Notes: generated by a model not told the origin, from the letters alone. Numbered from the stretch's first letter, positions 33,892 through 43,703 are shown. The stretch is 48,244 nucleotides of DNA from JAAGZL01 sp964628835 (GCA_964628835.1 CAZVME010000021.1:1-48244), one strand, 5' to 3'. A program made the numbers and translations.

Positions 33892-35274
33892 TCACAGACA
33901 ACGCTCTTCAGCATCCAGCAGGCCAGCATAATGGAGTGCAGACTGTAATCCGATGATCTCCTGGTTTTTTTCCAACTGATCTAAAGTCTGCATCCCCTGC
34001 AGAGCAACATCAGACACAATCTTATCTTCAGTGTTAACTGGCTGTGGATCTAAGGCAGATTCTGCGGCCGCCATTCCCACCTCACCATCAACATCAACAT
34101 CAACATCCTTGATGGTGTGTTGCTGCAATTGATCCATGCTCAAGCGCTGCTCTTCCTGCTTGCTGGGGCTCATTGTGCAATCTAGCAGAAAGCGCTGAAG
34201 GGCTAGAGAGGTAGCGCTGTTCTCCTCATCCCAATTAAGGATCACTTCAGCCAGAAGCCTTACTGCCTCGTCCGGCTTAATCCCCTGGAGATACTCCAGG
34301 GACTTCCTCACATTCCAGACGGACTCAGGCTTATCATCTATCTTGCCGCCTGTGCACTCCTCCACCGCTAGAGGAGGAAGAACCGGACCGACCAATGCGT
34401 CAAAATAGGCACTAAAACTTGAATCCCCACTTTCCATATTGGCATCAAGCAACTGCTTCAAGCGGCGGGCTATATCCAGAATAGATCGGCTTGCCTGGGC
34501 CGCTGGATGACGCAGAAGCACCGCCTGCTGGTTGCGCACCGATTCAGACAACCTGTTGTCGTTGGGAATGTAACCCAGATAACGCGGTTTGAGCTTCAGG
34601 TATTTGGTAACGGCCCCGTTAAACCGTTTGAAGGCATCATGCGCAACCGCACGACCATCCACCATGTTAACAATGACAAATACCGGCTGAGTAAAGTCGT
34701 GTTCCTTCAACGCCTTGAGCACCGAAAATGCATCGGTCAGCGATGTTGGTTCTGGCGTGATGGCGATGATGGTATAGGGTGCCGCCAGCAGAAAGTTGAT
34801 CAGTATCTCATCAACACCAGCGGCAGTATCGATTAACAGATAGTCGAAGTCCTTTTCCAGATCCTGGAGTGCCGACAGCATGTGAGTCTGCTGCGGCCGG
34901 TCCAGGTGAGTGAAGTCAGCGATACCAGTGGCAGCAGGGACAATCTGTATACCCTCTGGACCAGAGGTCAATATCTCGCTGATATCGAGCCGTTTGCTCA
35001 GAAAATCATGCAGGGTCAGGGTTGGGGTGAGTCCCAACAGGATATTGGTGTTGGCCAGGTTGATATCCGCATCGAACAGACAGACCTTCTCTCCCTGCTG
35101 TGACAGCGCAATACCAAGGTTGACGGCGATATTGCTTTTCCCCACCCCACCCTTACCGCTGGTGATGGCAATAACGTGGCCTGAAGCCCCTATTACAGAT
35201 GAATCTGGGCTAATCCTGGCAGAATCCTGAGACCCGGATTGAGGGTTATTGGCAATGGAGGTAAGTATTCCCAT
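33892..35274 (-). CDS. FleN/MinD-type P-loop ATPase, orphan
   Basis: A 460-aa ParA/MinD-superfamily ATPase. Residues about 30-285 hold the deviant Walker A (GKGGVGKSN), CLFDADINLANTNILLGL and LLIDTAAG, which resemble FleN/FlhG regulators of flagellar number. An additional ~170-residue C-terminal region of unknown fold follows. A hexanucleotide repeat (ATCAAC x3 at 34087-34104) encodes a Val-Asp run there. No flhF, fliA or che genes are nearby. It is divergent from an HDOD-kinase gene with an 89-bp shared promoter region, so a link to that module is likelier than a classical flagellar operon. Confidence 0.85.
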   Translation of the reverse strand: MGILTSIANNPQSGSQDSARISPDSSVIGASGHVIAITSGKGGVGKSNIAVNLGIALSQQGEKVCLFDADINLANTNILLGLTPTLTLHDFLSKRLDISEILTSGPEGIQIVPAATGIADFTHLDRPQQTHMLSALQDLEKDFDYLLIDTAAGVDEILINFLLAAPYTIIAITPEPTSLTDAFSVLKALKEHDFTQPVFVIVNMVDGRAVAHDAFKRFNGAVTKYLKLKPRYLGYIPNDNRLSESVRNQQAVLLRHPAAQASRSILDIARRLKQLLDANMESGDSSFSAYFDALVGPVLPPLAVEECTGGKIDDKPESVWNVRKSLEYLQGIKPDEAVRLLAEVILNWDEENSATSLALQRFLLDCTMSPSKQEEQRLSMDQLQQHTIKDVDVDVDGEVGMAAAESALDPQPVNTEDKIVSDVALQGMQTLDQLEKNQEIIGLQSALHYAGLLDAEERCL

Positions 35275-35363
35275 GCTTAATTTGAACTAATCATGATTTA
35301 CTAAGCTGTAACCTATTTGAAATCATTGACTTACTAACCATACTTAGTGCAGTATCACAGAAC

Positions 35364-37478
35364 ATGATCATGCCATCCGTCAATAATGCCACCACACTCG
35401 ATCTGGGCAAGCTCCCGTCGGTGCCGCATGTGCTACTGCAGTTGGTTGAAGCCTGCCACAAAATAGACGCCAGTTTCGACGAGCTTGCAGACATAATACA
35501 GAAAGACGCCGCAATTTGCTCCAAGGTTATTTCAGTAGCCAACTCACCGGCCTACAAACAGTGGAACAACATTGATAGCCTCAACCGTTTGCTGGTGGTG
35601 CTGGGAATAGGCCCGATCAAATCCATCGCCATCACCTCAGCAGTGCATCAGTTTTTTTCACAATTCGATGCCAATCTGGAAAAAAGCATGGGCAAGTTCT
35701 GGCGCGGTTCGCTGACCTGCGCCTATACCGCCAAGGCCCTCGCCACTCTAACCGGCTACACGTCTGTGGATGAAGCCCATGTGGCAGGGCTTCTGCATAA
35801 CATCGGGCAGCTTGTCTTTCTCAGCAACTACCCATCAGATTACCCGGAGCTGCTCTTGAGCTCGCACAACGATACCGAACTGGACGACAGGGAGCGGGCT
35901 CTTTGGGGAGCTACCAACAGCGAGATAGGGGCATTTATTGTCGACCAGTGGAATGTGGCCCCATTTCTGAGTGACGCCATTCTCTACCAGCATGAACCAG
36001 CCGAGACCATTCTGGACTCAGCAAGACTGGTAAAGCTGCTCAATTTTGCCCATAAACTGAGCGAAAACAGTGTTGGACAGGAGATACTGTTCGAAGAGGC
36101 GGACCTGCTGTTTGGACTGAGCCAACCGATTATTGAGGACCTGCAAAAGAGGGTCGAAAAACAGGTTGAGGAGGCCGCCAAGAGTTTGGGTATCAAACTG
36201 GACGCCGATGATGCCTCATTGCACGCAACAGGAGAGAAAACAAGACTGGCGATGGCGAGAAGGGTACGGGAGTTTGCACTGCTGGATGGTGTACGCCAGC
36301 ATCTAGACCAGCTTACCTGCCCGGATCAACTGCTGAATGCGGTACTACAAAATCTCAATATACTATTCGGACTAACGTCCAGCATCTGCTTTCTGTATGA
36401 CCAGGAGACGGATTGCCTCCAAGGGGCGATGGGAAACTGCAGAGAAATTGAGCGCCTCACAGAACTCAACCTTCCTCTCAAACCTGGGCGCAGCATGGTG
36501 GCAGAGTCACTGCTACAAAGAAAGGTTGTCTCAACCTTCGATTCCATAGCTGAACAACTGCCGTCTGTGGTGGATGGACAACTGTGCAGGCTATTGGGCA
36601 GCGAGGGTTTTGTTTGTGCTCCCCTAGTGAATGGACAGCAGAATATTGGCGTAATGGTCTCTGGCCTCGCCCGTGAGCAAGCAGCAAATCTGCAGAACCA
36701 GCGGGAGATGCTCTCCTGCTTTGCCGGTGTAATCACCCAGAACATCAGCCGTTACCAACGCCTATCGGCAGAACAGGACAGGCTGATTGAAGATGAACGT
36801 AACAGGCAGAATGCGGAAGCCAGAAAACTGGTACATGAGGCGAATAACCCCCTGGGGGTCATGAGAAATTATCTCGAAGTACTCTCGCAAAAGCTGGCGG
36901 ATAATGAGTCAGTTCAAAATCCGTTGGCTATTCTCAAGGAGGAGATAGACCGGGTTGGCAACATCGTCTTACGCATGAAAGATACGACTGTTCCTGAAGA
37001 GCTTTCTGAGGGCACAGTAGACATCAACAAATTAATCAATGACCTAATAGGGATCTTTCGAATTTCACATTTTTCCACCCATGGCATCAGGGATGCACTA
37101 AATCTTGATCAATCCATACCACCACTGATCAGTGACCGAAACAGAGTAAAACAGGTGCTGACCAACCTGATAAAAAATGCCGTTGAAGCGCTAACCAAAG
37201 GCGGCATAATCACCATTACCACACGTGACCGAGTCAATCTAAACGGGTCTCAATTTGTTGAGCTTAGAATAAAAGATAATGGACCAGGTATTCCAGAAAC
37301 AATATTGAATAAGATCTTTACCCCGGTTGAAAGTACCAAGGGACCAAATAATTCAGGCCTAGGCCTGACAATAGTGAACAACCTAATGGCTGATCTAGAT
37401 GGAACGATCAGCTGCGGAAATTCCAGGGAGGGAGGGGCTGAATTTGTAATCATGTTGCCAAGAAAACCAAAAGCATAA
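35364..37478 (+). CDS. HDOD-GAF-histidine kinase
   Basis: A 704-aa soluble hybrid. HDOD domain (about residues 10-210; LPSVPHVLLQLVEACHK, HVAGLLHNIGQLVF), GAF-like domain (about 310-470), a dimerisation helix with H491 (KLVHEANNPLGVMRNYLEVL) and an ATPase domain with DNGPGIPETI and GLGLTIVNNL. The kinase motifs look functional. No transmembrane segment is seen, so it senses a cytosolic signal. Its stop is 15 bp from the response-regulator gene, which is its likely partner. An ATG at 35370 is an alternative start. Confidence 0.9.
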   Translation: MIMPSVNNATTLDLGKLPSVPHVLLQLVEACHKIDASFDELADIIQKDAAICSKVISVANSPAYKQWNNIDSLNRLLVVLGIGPIKSIAITSAVHQFFSQFDANLEKSMGKFWRGSLTCAYTAKALATLTGYTSVDEAHVAGLLHNIGQLVFLSNYPSDYPELLLSSHNDTELDDRERALWGATNSEIGAFIVDQWNVAPFLSDAILYQHEPAETILDSARLVKLLNFAHKLSENSVGQEILFEEADLLFGLSQPIIEDLQKRVEKQVEEAAKSLGIKLDADDASLHATGEKTRLAMARRVREFALLDGVRQHLDQLTCPDQLLNAVLQNLNILFGLTSSICFLYDQETDCLQGAMGNCREIERLTELNLPLKPGRSMVAESLLQRKVVSTFDSIAEQLPSVVDGQLCRLLGSEGFVCAPLVNGQQNIGVMVSGLAREQAANLQNQREMLSCFAGVITQNISRYQRLSAEQDRLIEDERNRQNAEARKLVHEANNPLGVMRNYLEVLSQKLADNESVQNPLAILKEEIDRVGNIVLRMKDTTVPEELSEGTVDINKLINDLIGIFRISHFSTHGIRDALNLDQSIPPLISDRNRVKQVLTNLIKNAVEALTKGGIITITTRDRVNLNGSQFVELRIKDNGPGIPETILNKIFTPVESTKGPNNSGLGLTIVNNLMADLDGTISCGNSREGGAEFVIMLPRKPKA

Positions 37479-37493
37479 TCTCCTGGAAAGATC

Positions 37494-39764
37494 ATGACTA
37501 GCACCGATTCACTACTCGGAGCAGGATTCTGCTCTTACAACCTGGACACGGACGCCCCCACGCTGACAGAAGATCAGTCGCCACAAATTCTAATCGTCGA
37601 CGACGACCCCAAGATGCGTCAGAGTATCCTGGATCTGTTATCGACGCATGAATACAAATGCCAATCGGCCTCCAGCGGCCAGGAGGCCCTGGATATCCTG
37701 TCGCAGCAGGTGATCGATCTGGTGCTACTGGACCTGAACATGCCAGGCATGAACGGGCAACATACCCTGGAACGGATAAAAGAAGATTTTCCTTGTACCG
37801 ACGTCATTATTGTCAGTGGCGAGACCACCTTTGACAGCGCCACCAATGCACTCCGCCACGGCGCAGATGACTTCATCCGTAAACCTTACATCCCCAACGA
37901 ATTGATTAAGGCACTAAGGAATGTACTCGACAAGCGCAGCCTGCAGCAAAAGGTTGAGAGTATGTACAGCCATCTCAAGGCATCTGAGCATCGCTATCGA
38001 TTTATCGTCAGCAACTCCCCCGACATCATCTACATGCTGGACCAAAAAGGCCATTTCGTTTTTATCAACGAACGCGCAACCACACTGCTGGGATTTGAAC
38101 CAGATACGATGACTGGAAAACACTATTCAGAGTTTGTGCATCAGGATGATCTGGAGAAGGCGAAATTTGCATTTGATGAACGGCGCTCAGGGATGCGTTC
38201 CAGCCGGAATGTGGAGTTCAGGCTGCTGTGCGCAGACAACACCCATGTTCGCTATTTTGAATCCTACACCATTACCATCGAACTGAATGCAATGGGGGTT
38301 TATGGGGAAGACACCACTACAGAGTCATTTATCGGCACCTATGGTGTAGCGCGCGACATCTCCGAGCGGAAACGGGCTGAAGAGGTGATTAACTTTCAGC
38401 TTTACCACGACCAGCTAACCAAACTGCCGAATCGCACACTATTCCGGGACCGCCTGAAGCTGGCCATCTCCCAGGCAAGACGCAACAAATCACAACTGGC
38501 CGTAATGTACCTGGATATGGACAGGTTCAAGGTGATCAACGACTCTCTTGGGCATCTGGCCGGCGATCAACTACTGCAGACTGTTTCTTCACATCTGCGT
38601 GACTGCCTGAGAGACAGCGATACACTGGCCCGCGTTGGCGGTGATGAGTTCAATCTACTACTGCCTGATATCCTTGGGCATAATGATGTGGCAAGCGTTG
38701 CAGAGAAGATACTCAACAAACTAAAGGACCCGATCATCCTGGATGGATACGAGGTGGTTGTCAGCTTTAGCATTGGCATATCCGTATTCCCTGATAACGG
38801 CGAAGAGATGGACCAGTTAATCAAGCGTGCGGATATGGCGATGTACCATATCAAGGGCCACGGGAAAAATGGTTACGGGTTCTTCTCAGATAACATCCAA
38901 TCGTTGTACCAGCGGCACATCTCCCTGGAGCAGGATATCAGAAAAGGACTCAACCAAGAGCAGTTCGAGGTCTATTTTCAACCACAGGTCTCAATGAATG
39001 ACGACACCATATGTGGGATGGAGGCACTGATCAGGTGGAATCACCCAAAAAAGGGTCTGGTATCCCCGGCAGATTTTATCCCGATCTCAGAAGAGAGCGG
39101 ATTGATTGTCGATATTGGACGCTGGGTACTTAACGTGGCCTGTGCAGAACTCAGACACTGGATTGATGCCGGACATAAGGACATTACACTTGCGGTTAAC
39201 ATCTCCGCTATCCAACTCCGACAGCCGGATTTTAAGACGACTGTAATCCAGGCCCTCAAACAGTATGACCTGCCTGGAGAGCGCCTGGAGCTGGAGATCA
39301 CTGAAAATGTTCTGATGCAGGATATTGAGCAGGCGGTCACCAAGCTTCAATCACTTGCTGCACATGGGGTACGGATGGCGGTGGATGATTTTGGTATCGG
39401 TTACTCCTCACTGAGTTACCTGCAGACATTGCCACTGCACACCTTGAAAATCGATCGCTCCTTCATCAGTGAAATTCAGACATCCAAGAACAAGAACACT
39501 ATTGTTGGCGCTGTTATTGCCATGAGCAAGGGTTTGGGGCTGGATATTGTGGCAGAGGGGGTGGAGACCGAGGTACAACTTAACTACCTTAAACATCTTG
39601 GCTGCCAAAAGATACAGGGCTATCTGTTTGGACGACCAGCAACCACCGCCAAAACCAGAGAGATGTTGAAGGAACAGAGTAAACTGATCCCAACCCACTA
39701 CCCGGAAGCAAAGGTGGATAACAAGGTATCAGCCATGAAGACACAGAAGCTTCTTGATATATAG
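37494..39764 (+). CDS. Response regulator REC-PAS-GGDEF-EAL
   Basis: A 756-aa c-di-GMP protein. REC domain (about 31-150) with acidic DDD36-38 and phosphoacceptor D80 (LVLLDLNMPGMNG), PAS (about 168-300), GGDEF (RDSD inhibitory site, then ARVGGDEF) and EAL (GMEALIRW, LEITENVLM, VDDFGIGYSS, EGVET). All catalytic motifs are intact, so it can both make and degrade c-di-GMP under phospho-control. GGAAAGA precedes the ATG and the upstream histidine kinase gene ends 15 bp before. Confidence 0.93.
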   Translation: MTSTDSLLGAGFCSYNLDTDAPTLTEDQSPQILIVDDDPKMRQSILDLLSTHEYKCQSASSGQEALDILSQQVIDLVLLDLNMPGMNGQHTLERIKEDFPCTDVIIVSGETTFDSATNALRHGADDFIRKPYIPNELIKALRNVLDKRSLQQKVESMYSHLKASEHRYRFIVSNSPDIIYMLDQKGHFVFINERATTLLGFEPDTMTGKHYSEFVHQDDLEKAKFAFDERRSGMRSSRNVEFRLLCADNTHVRYFESYTITIELNAMGVYGEDTTTESFIGTYGVARDISERKRAEEVINFQLYHDQLTKLPNRTLFRDRLKLAISQARRNKSQLAVMYLDMDRFKVINDSLGHLAGDQLLQTVSSHLRDCLRDSDTLARVGGDEFNLLLPDILGHNDVASVAEKILNKLKDPIILDGYEVVVSFSIGISVFPDNGEEMDQLIKRADMAMYHIKGHGKNGYGFFSDNIQSLYQRHISLEQDIRKGLNQEQFEVYFQPQVSMNDDTICGMEALIRWNHPKKGLVSPADFIPISEESGLIVDIGRWVLNVACAELRHWIDAGHKDITLAVNISAIQLRQPDFKTTVIQALKQYDLPGERLELEITENVLMQDIEQAVTKLQSLAAHGVRMAVDDFGIGYSSLSYLQTLPLHTLKIDRSFISEIQTSKNKNTIVGAVIAMSKGLGLDIVAEGVETEVQLNYLKHLGCQKIQGYLFGRPATTAKTREMLKEQSKLIPTHYPEAKVDNKVSAMKTQKLLDI

Positions 39765-39890
39765 GCAGATTAAAAAAACTGATTCAATCCTAGCACTCCC
39801 GTTCAACCATATAGAAAAATGTGACCCACAACCCATCTCCTAGGATGGCATGCACTTTTCATCTGCATGGATAATAACTAGAATCTCTAC

Positions 39891-40754
39891 ATGAATCATC
39901 CTGCACTGCACAGCAGACTTTTTCAGGCATGTCTGTCACTGCTTGTTGCGATAGCGTTGCACATTGGCCCCAGCAGTGCCGCCAGCCCCTGGACCACCCT
40001 GGAGCCAGGACTGGAACTGGGCGAGTTTTTCGGCAGCACCCCATCGCTGTTTAACAGTGGCAAGATCAGCATCCTGCGCATCGACCCCAAGCTATGGGAT
40101 ATAAAACTCTACTCCAGGCAGGAGTTCGGCTATGACGGAGGCATCTCTGCCCAGGAGTGGAGCAAGCGACACCAGCTGACGGCAGCCATAAACGCCGGGA
40201 TGTATCTACAGGATCTATCCACCCATGTGGGCTATATGCAGGCGGGGGATCTGACTCAGGGCAGACGGGTCAAGCGTTACCAGTCTCTGGCTGCATTCTC
40301 ACCCAAGACCGATGGACTGCCCCCATTCAGAATATTTGATCTGGATGAGAAGGACGCCGACTTTTCCAGCATAACCAGCCAGTATGAGCATGCGGTGCAG
40401 AACCTGCGCCTGATTAAACGTCCGGGCAAAAACCGTTGGTCACAACAGGATCGCAGATGGAACGAAGCGGCCCTGGGTGAGGACAAACAGGGACGCGCCC
40501 TGTTCATCTACTCCAGAAACCTGCTCTCCATGCATGACCTGAACCAGACGCTGCTCAAGTTGCCCATAGACCTAGTGAGTGCCCAGCATCTGGAAGGGGG
40601 CAAGGAGGCCCAGCTCTATATCAACCACCCCAAGCATACCGAAGAGATAACCAACAGCTTCAGCCACCCGTTCCTGGGCAATAGTGGCAGACTGAAGGCC
40701 TGGCCCATACCCAATGTGATAGGCATCAGCAAGAAGCTACCTGCCAACAAGTAA
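39891..40754 (+). CDS. Exported phosphodiester-glycosidase-like protein (DUF2233)
   Basis: A 287-aa protein with a signal peptide (about residues 1-30, ending SSAAS). The mature part matches the phosphodiester glycosidase (NAGPA/DUF2233) fold: AAINAGMY near residue 100, then LFIYSRNLLSMHDLNQTLL and the late LEGGKEAQLYI. It is predicted periplasmic; substrate unknown. It is convergent with lnt with only 3 bp between stop codons. Confidence 0.82.
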   Translation: MNHPALHSRLFQACLSLLVAIALHIGPSSAASPWTTLEPGLELGEFFGSTPSLFNSGKISILRIDPKLWDIKLYSRQEFGYDGGISAQEWSKRHQLTAAINAGMYLQDLSTHVGYMQAGDLTQGRRVKRYQSLAAFSPKTDGLPPFRIFDLDEKDADFSSITSQYEHAVQNLRLIKRPGKNRWSQQDRRWNEAALGEDKQGRALFIYSRNLLSMHDLNQTLLKLPIDLVSAQHLEGGKEAQLYINHPKHTEEITNSFSHPFLGNSGRLKAWPIPNVIGISKKLPANK

Positions 40755-40757
40755 GCG

Positions 40758-42260
40758 TTAAAATGTGTCCACCCTTGCTGGACGCAACACTATCACCACT
40801 CCCAGCGATAGCAGCAGCAACAGCACCACTCCCCAGTTGCCAATGCGGGCATAGGGGGTCATGCCATTCATGGGGACAATCTCACCCCGCAACACATACT
40901 CCTCGAATATGGGCGAGCTGCTGATGAGTTCACCCTTGGGACCGATGAAAGCCGAGATCCCGGTGTTGGTGGCGCGCAGTTGATAACGTCCAGTCTCCAG
41001 GGAGCGCATGCGGGCGATCTGTAGATGTTGCGGCAGCGCCAGGGAGTCGCCAAACCAGGCATCGTTGCTGGCATTCACCAGGAACGCCGCATCCGGCATG
41101 GCCTGTATTATCTCATCGCCGAAGGCATCCTCGTAACAGATGGAGATACCAGCTTGATACCCGGCCACCTGCAACAGCGGCCGCTCCGCCTCGCCCGAGG
41201 CGAAGTTGGACATAGGGATCTCCAGAAACCGGATCAGCGGCTGCAACAACAGCCGCATGGGCATGAACTCACCGAACGGGACCAGATGCCGCTTAAAGTA
41301 AGAGTTGCGCACACTCCCCAGGGTAACCATGGCGTTGAAGTAGCGCAGCCCGGATCTCTCCCGCATCGGAATCCCAAACAGCAGGTCACTATTGTTCTTC
41401 TTCAGCTCCTGCTCCAGTTGCGGGAACAGCTCCGACTCCAGTTCATGGTAGAAGGCTGGCAGTGCAGTCTCGGGCCAGATCACCAGATCACTCCCCCACT
41501 CCTGCCGGGTCAGATGGAGATAGAGATCTATGGTTGGCTGTCTGGTACTGGGCTTCCACTTTAGTGACTGCTTCACATTGGCCTGGATCATACTCACCTT
41601 AAGCGCATCACCAGACGGAGTGGTCCACTGCTTCTGGTCCAGCAGCCAGCCACCACCCCACACCAGTGCCAACACCAACAGCGCCGGCAACACTGCCCTG
41701 AGACCAGACACCACCAGCGACACCACAGAAGCGGCCGCGACCAGCACCAGTAGGCTTACTCCATATACACCCAGCAGCGGTGCGTAACCCTGGAGCATGG
41801 TTCCGGTATGGGCGTAGCCCAGCGCCAACCAGGGAAAGCCGGTCAGTACCCAACCGCGCAACCACTCGACCAGGGCCCAAAGCAGTACAAAGGTCACCAA
41901 CTGCACAATCTTGTTGGCGTGGCCGACTAGGCGTTTCCCCAACCAACCCACCAGACCGTAATACAAAGCCATGAGGGCGATAAACCCCAGAGTAATGAAT
42001 ATGGCCAGATAGAGCCCCACGTTGCCAAACTGGTCAATACTGATGTGCATCCAGAACACACCGATACCGAACATGCCCAGACCGAAGGCCCAACCCTGCT
42101 GGAAAGCAGAGCGTGCATCAGAACCCAGCCACAGCAGCAGCAGCAGCGCTGGTCCCAGAATAGTCAGAGGGTAGAGATCGAACGGGGCAAAGCCAAACAC
42201 CGTGGTGGCGCCGGCGAGAAATGCCATGACATTTTTTATGATCGCGGGAAGGGCTGGCAT
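40758..42260 (-). CDS. lnt: Apolipoprotein N-acyltransferase
   Basis: Inner-membrane enzyme that adds the third acyl chain to lipoproteins. The 500-aa protein has about seven membrane segments, then a periplasmic nitrilase-like domain with the catalytic triad strings WPETALPAF (Glu), an expected Lys in the FKRHLVPFGEFMP region and Cys in GISICYEDAFGD. A final membrane segment ends it. It is downstream of corC, separated by hairpin copy E, in the conserved miaB-ybeZ-ybeY-corC-lnt order. Confidence 0.96.
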   Translation of the reverse strand: MPALPAIIKNVMAFLAGATTVFGFAPFDLYPLTILGPALLLLLWLGSDARSAFQQGWAFGLGMFGIGVFWMHISIDQFGNVGLYLAIFITLGFIALMALYYGLVGWLGKRLVGHANKIVQLVTFVLLWALVEWLRGWVLTGFPWLALGYAHTGTMLQGYAPLLGVYGVSLLVLVAAASVVSLVVSGLRAVLPALLVLALVWGGGWLLDQKQWTTPSGDALKVSMIQANVKQSLKWKPSTRQPTIDLYLHLTRQEWGSDLVIWPETALPAFYHELESELFPQLEQELKKNNSDLLFGIPMRERSGLRYFNAMVTLGSVRNSYFKRHLVPFGEFMPMRLLLQPLIRFLEIPMSNFASGEAERPLLQVAGYQAGISICYEDAFGDEIIQAMPDAAFLVNASNDAWFGDSLALPQHLQIARMRSLETGRYQLRATNTGISAFIGPKGELISSSPIFEEYVLRGEIVPMNGMTPYARIGNWGVVLLLLLSLGVVIVLRPARVDTF

Positions 42261-42277
42261 CCGTTTTTGCTTAATCT

Positions 42278-42346
42278 GGGGTCGGATTCAAATATTTAAT
42301 ATAGAGGTTTGAAACCAATAAGTCTGCTTAATTTGACTCCGACCCC
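42278..42346. repeat. Hairpin element copy E
   Basis: GGGGTCGGATTCAAAT (42278-42293) and ATTTGACTCCGACCCC (42331-42346) pair at 15 of 16 positions over a 69-bp element between corC and lnt. As a potential RNA hairpin in the middle of an operon it could affect lnt readthrough. Confidence 0.9.
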
Positions 42347-42397
42347 GCCATGGATTAACCACATGGGGATGCAAAACTATAACCTGCTACTTACCGA

Positions 42398-43246
42398 TTA
42401 CTCTTCTGTTGCCAGCAAACGCACCTCAAGCAGATGGATACGGCGGCTGTCAGCACGCAATACCTTGAAACGAAAGCGATCTATCTCTACCCGCTCCCCC
42501 CGCTTAGGCATGTGGCCCAGGGCCTTGGTTACCAGACCGGCCATGGTGTCGAACTCATCATCATCCAGATCCACCCCGAAGTACCCGTTGAAGTCATCAA
42601 TCTCAGTGTGGGCCTTGATGGTGTACTCGGTTTCACTGCGCTTAAGGATAGCAGTGGAGTCGTCGAAGTCATGCTCATCTTCGATCTCGCCCACAATCTG
42701 CTCCAGCACATCCTCAATGGTCACCAGCCCGGCGGCATCGCCGTACTCATCCACCACTATGGCCATGTGATTGCGATTGGCGCGAAACTCATTCAACAGC
42801 ACGTTGAGACGTTTGCTCTCGGGCACAAACACCGCCGCACGCAGCAGGTCCCGCACCAGGAAGCGTTTGGCCCCATCACCGCAGTAGGCCAGCAGATCTT
42901 TGGCCAGCAGCATACCGATCACCTCGCTGCGGTCATCATCGATCACCGGGAAACGGGAGTGGGCGGAGTCAATAACCACCGAGATAATCTTATTCAGTGG
43001 GTCTTCCCGGTCAATCACTACCATCTGTGCGCGCGGGATCATGATATCCCGCACCCGCATCTCCGATACCTGCAACGCCCCCTCCATCATGGAGAGCGCC
43101 TCGGTATCCAACAGGTTCTGGGCCTTGGCCTCCTTAAGCAGCCCTATCAACTGCTCACGGTTTTCCGGGCCCTCATGAAACACCCGGGCCAATTTCTTCA
43201 GCCAGGGTCGAAGGATGGAACTGCCACTAGGTTGGTCGTTACTCAT
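42398..43246 (-). CDS. corC: CorC/HlyC-family CBS-domain protein
   Basis: A 282-aa cytoplasmic protein with paired CBS domains (about 65-190; VRDIMIPRAQM and VVDEYGDAAGLVTIEDVLE) and a C-terminal CorC_HlyC domain, linked to Mg2+/Co2+ efflux. The stop/start junction overlaps ybeY by 8 bp, showing translational coupling. Confidence 0.95.
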   Translation of the reverse strand: MSNDQPSGSSILRPWLKKLARVFHEGPENREQLIGLLKEAKAQNLLDTEALSMMEGALQVSEMRVRDIMIPRAQMVVIDREDPLNKIISVVIDSAHSRFPVIDDDRSEVIGMLLAKDLLAYCGDGAKRFLVRDLLRAAVFVPESKRLNVLLNEFRANRNHMAIVVDEYGDAAGLVTIEDVLEQIVGEIEDEHDFDDSTAILKRSETEYTIKAHTEIDDFNGYFGVDLDDDEFDTMAGLVTKALGHMPKRGERVEIDRFRFKVLRADSRRIHLLEVRLLATEE

Positions 43247-43703
43247 GCATCTCTTCTTTGTACGGGTCCTGAATATTCAGGCTGGTAAGCACCTCTCGCT
43301 CCAGCCGCTCCATTGCATCCGCATCACTCTCTTCCTGATGATCATACCCTAGCAGATGCAGCACCCCATGCACTACCATGTGCGCCCAGTGCGCCTGTGC
43401 AGACTTACCCTGCTCCACCGCCTCCCGCAGCACCACCGGCACACAGATAACCAGATCACCCAACAGATCGCTCGCTACTACGGCCGGCAGATCCGAGGGA
43501 AATGAGAGTACGTTGGTGGGACGATCCTTGCCCCGATACTCCCGGTTCAGGTTCCGGCTTTCCGCCTCGTCCACCAGCCTGATCACCAGTTCCGCCTGCT
43601 CGCGCTCCTGACGCAGCGCAGCCCTGACCCATTGGGCAAAAGAGTCTTGGGGCGGAATCTCCTCCACCGCAGTGACAATCTGGATTTCCAACTCCAGTGT
43701 CAC
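43239..43703 (-). CDS. ybeY: Endoribonuclease YbeY
   Basis: Zinc-dependent RNase for 16S rRNA 3'-end maturation and ribosome quality control. The 154-aa protein has the zinc motif HGVLHLLGYDH and the preceding RGKDRPTNVLSFP strand. It overlaps ybeZ by 4 bp (ATGA) and corC by 8 bp. Confidence 0.97.
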   Translation of the reverse strand: MTLELEIQIVTAVEEIPPQDSFAQWVRAALRQEREQAELVIRLVDEAESRNLNREYRGKDRPTNVLSFPSDLPAVVASDLLGDLVICVPVVLREAVEQGKSAQAHWAHMVVHGVLHLLGYDHQEESDADAMERLEREVLTSLNIQDPYKEEMHE

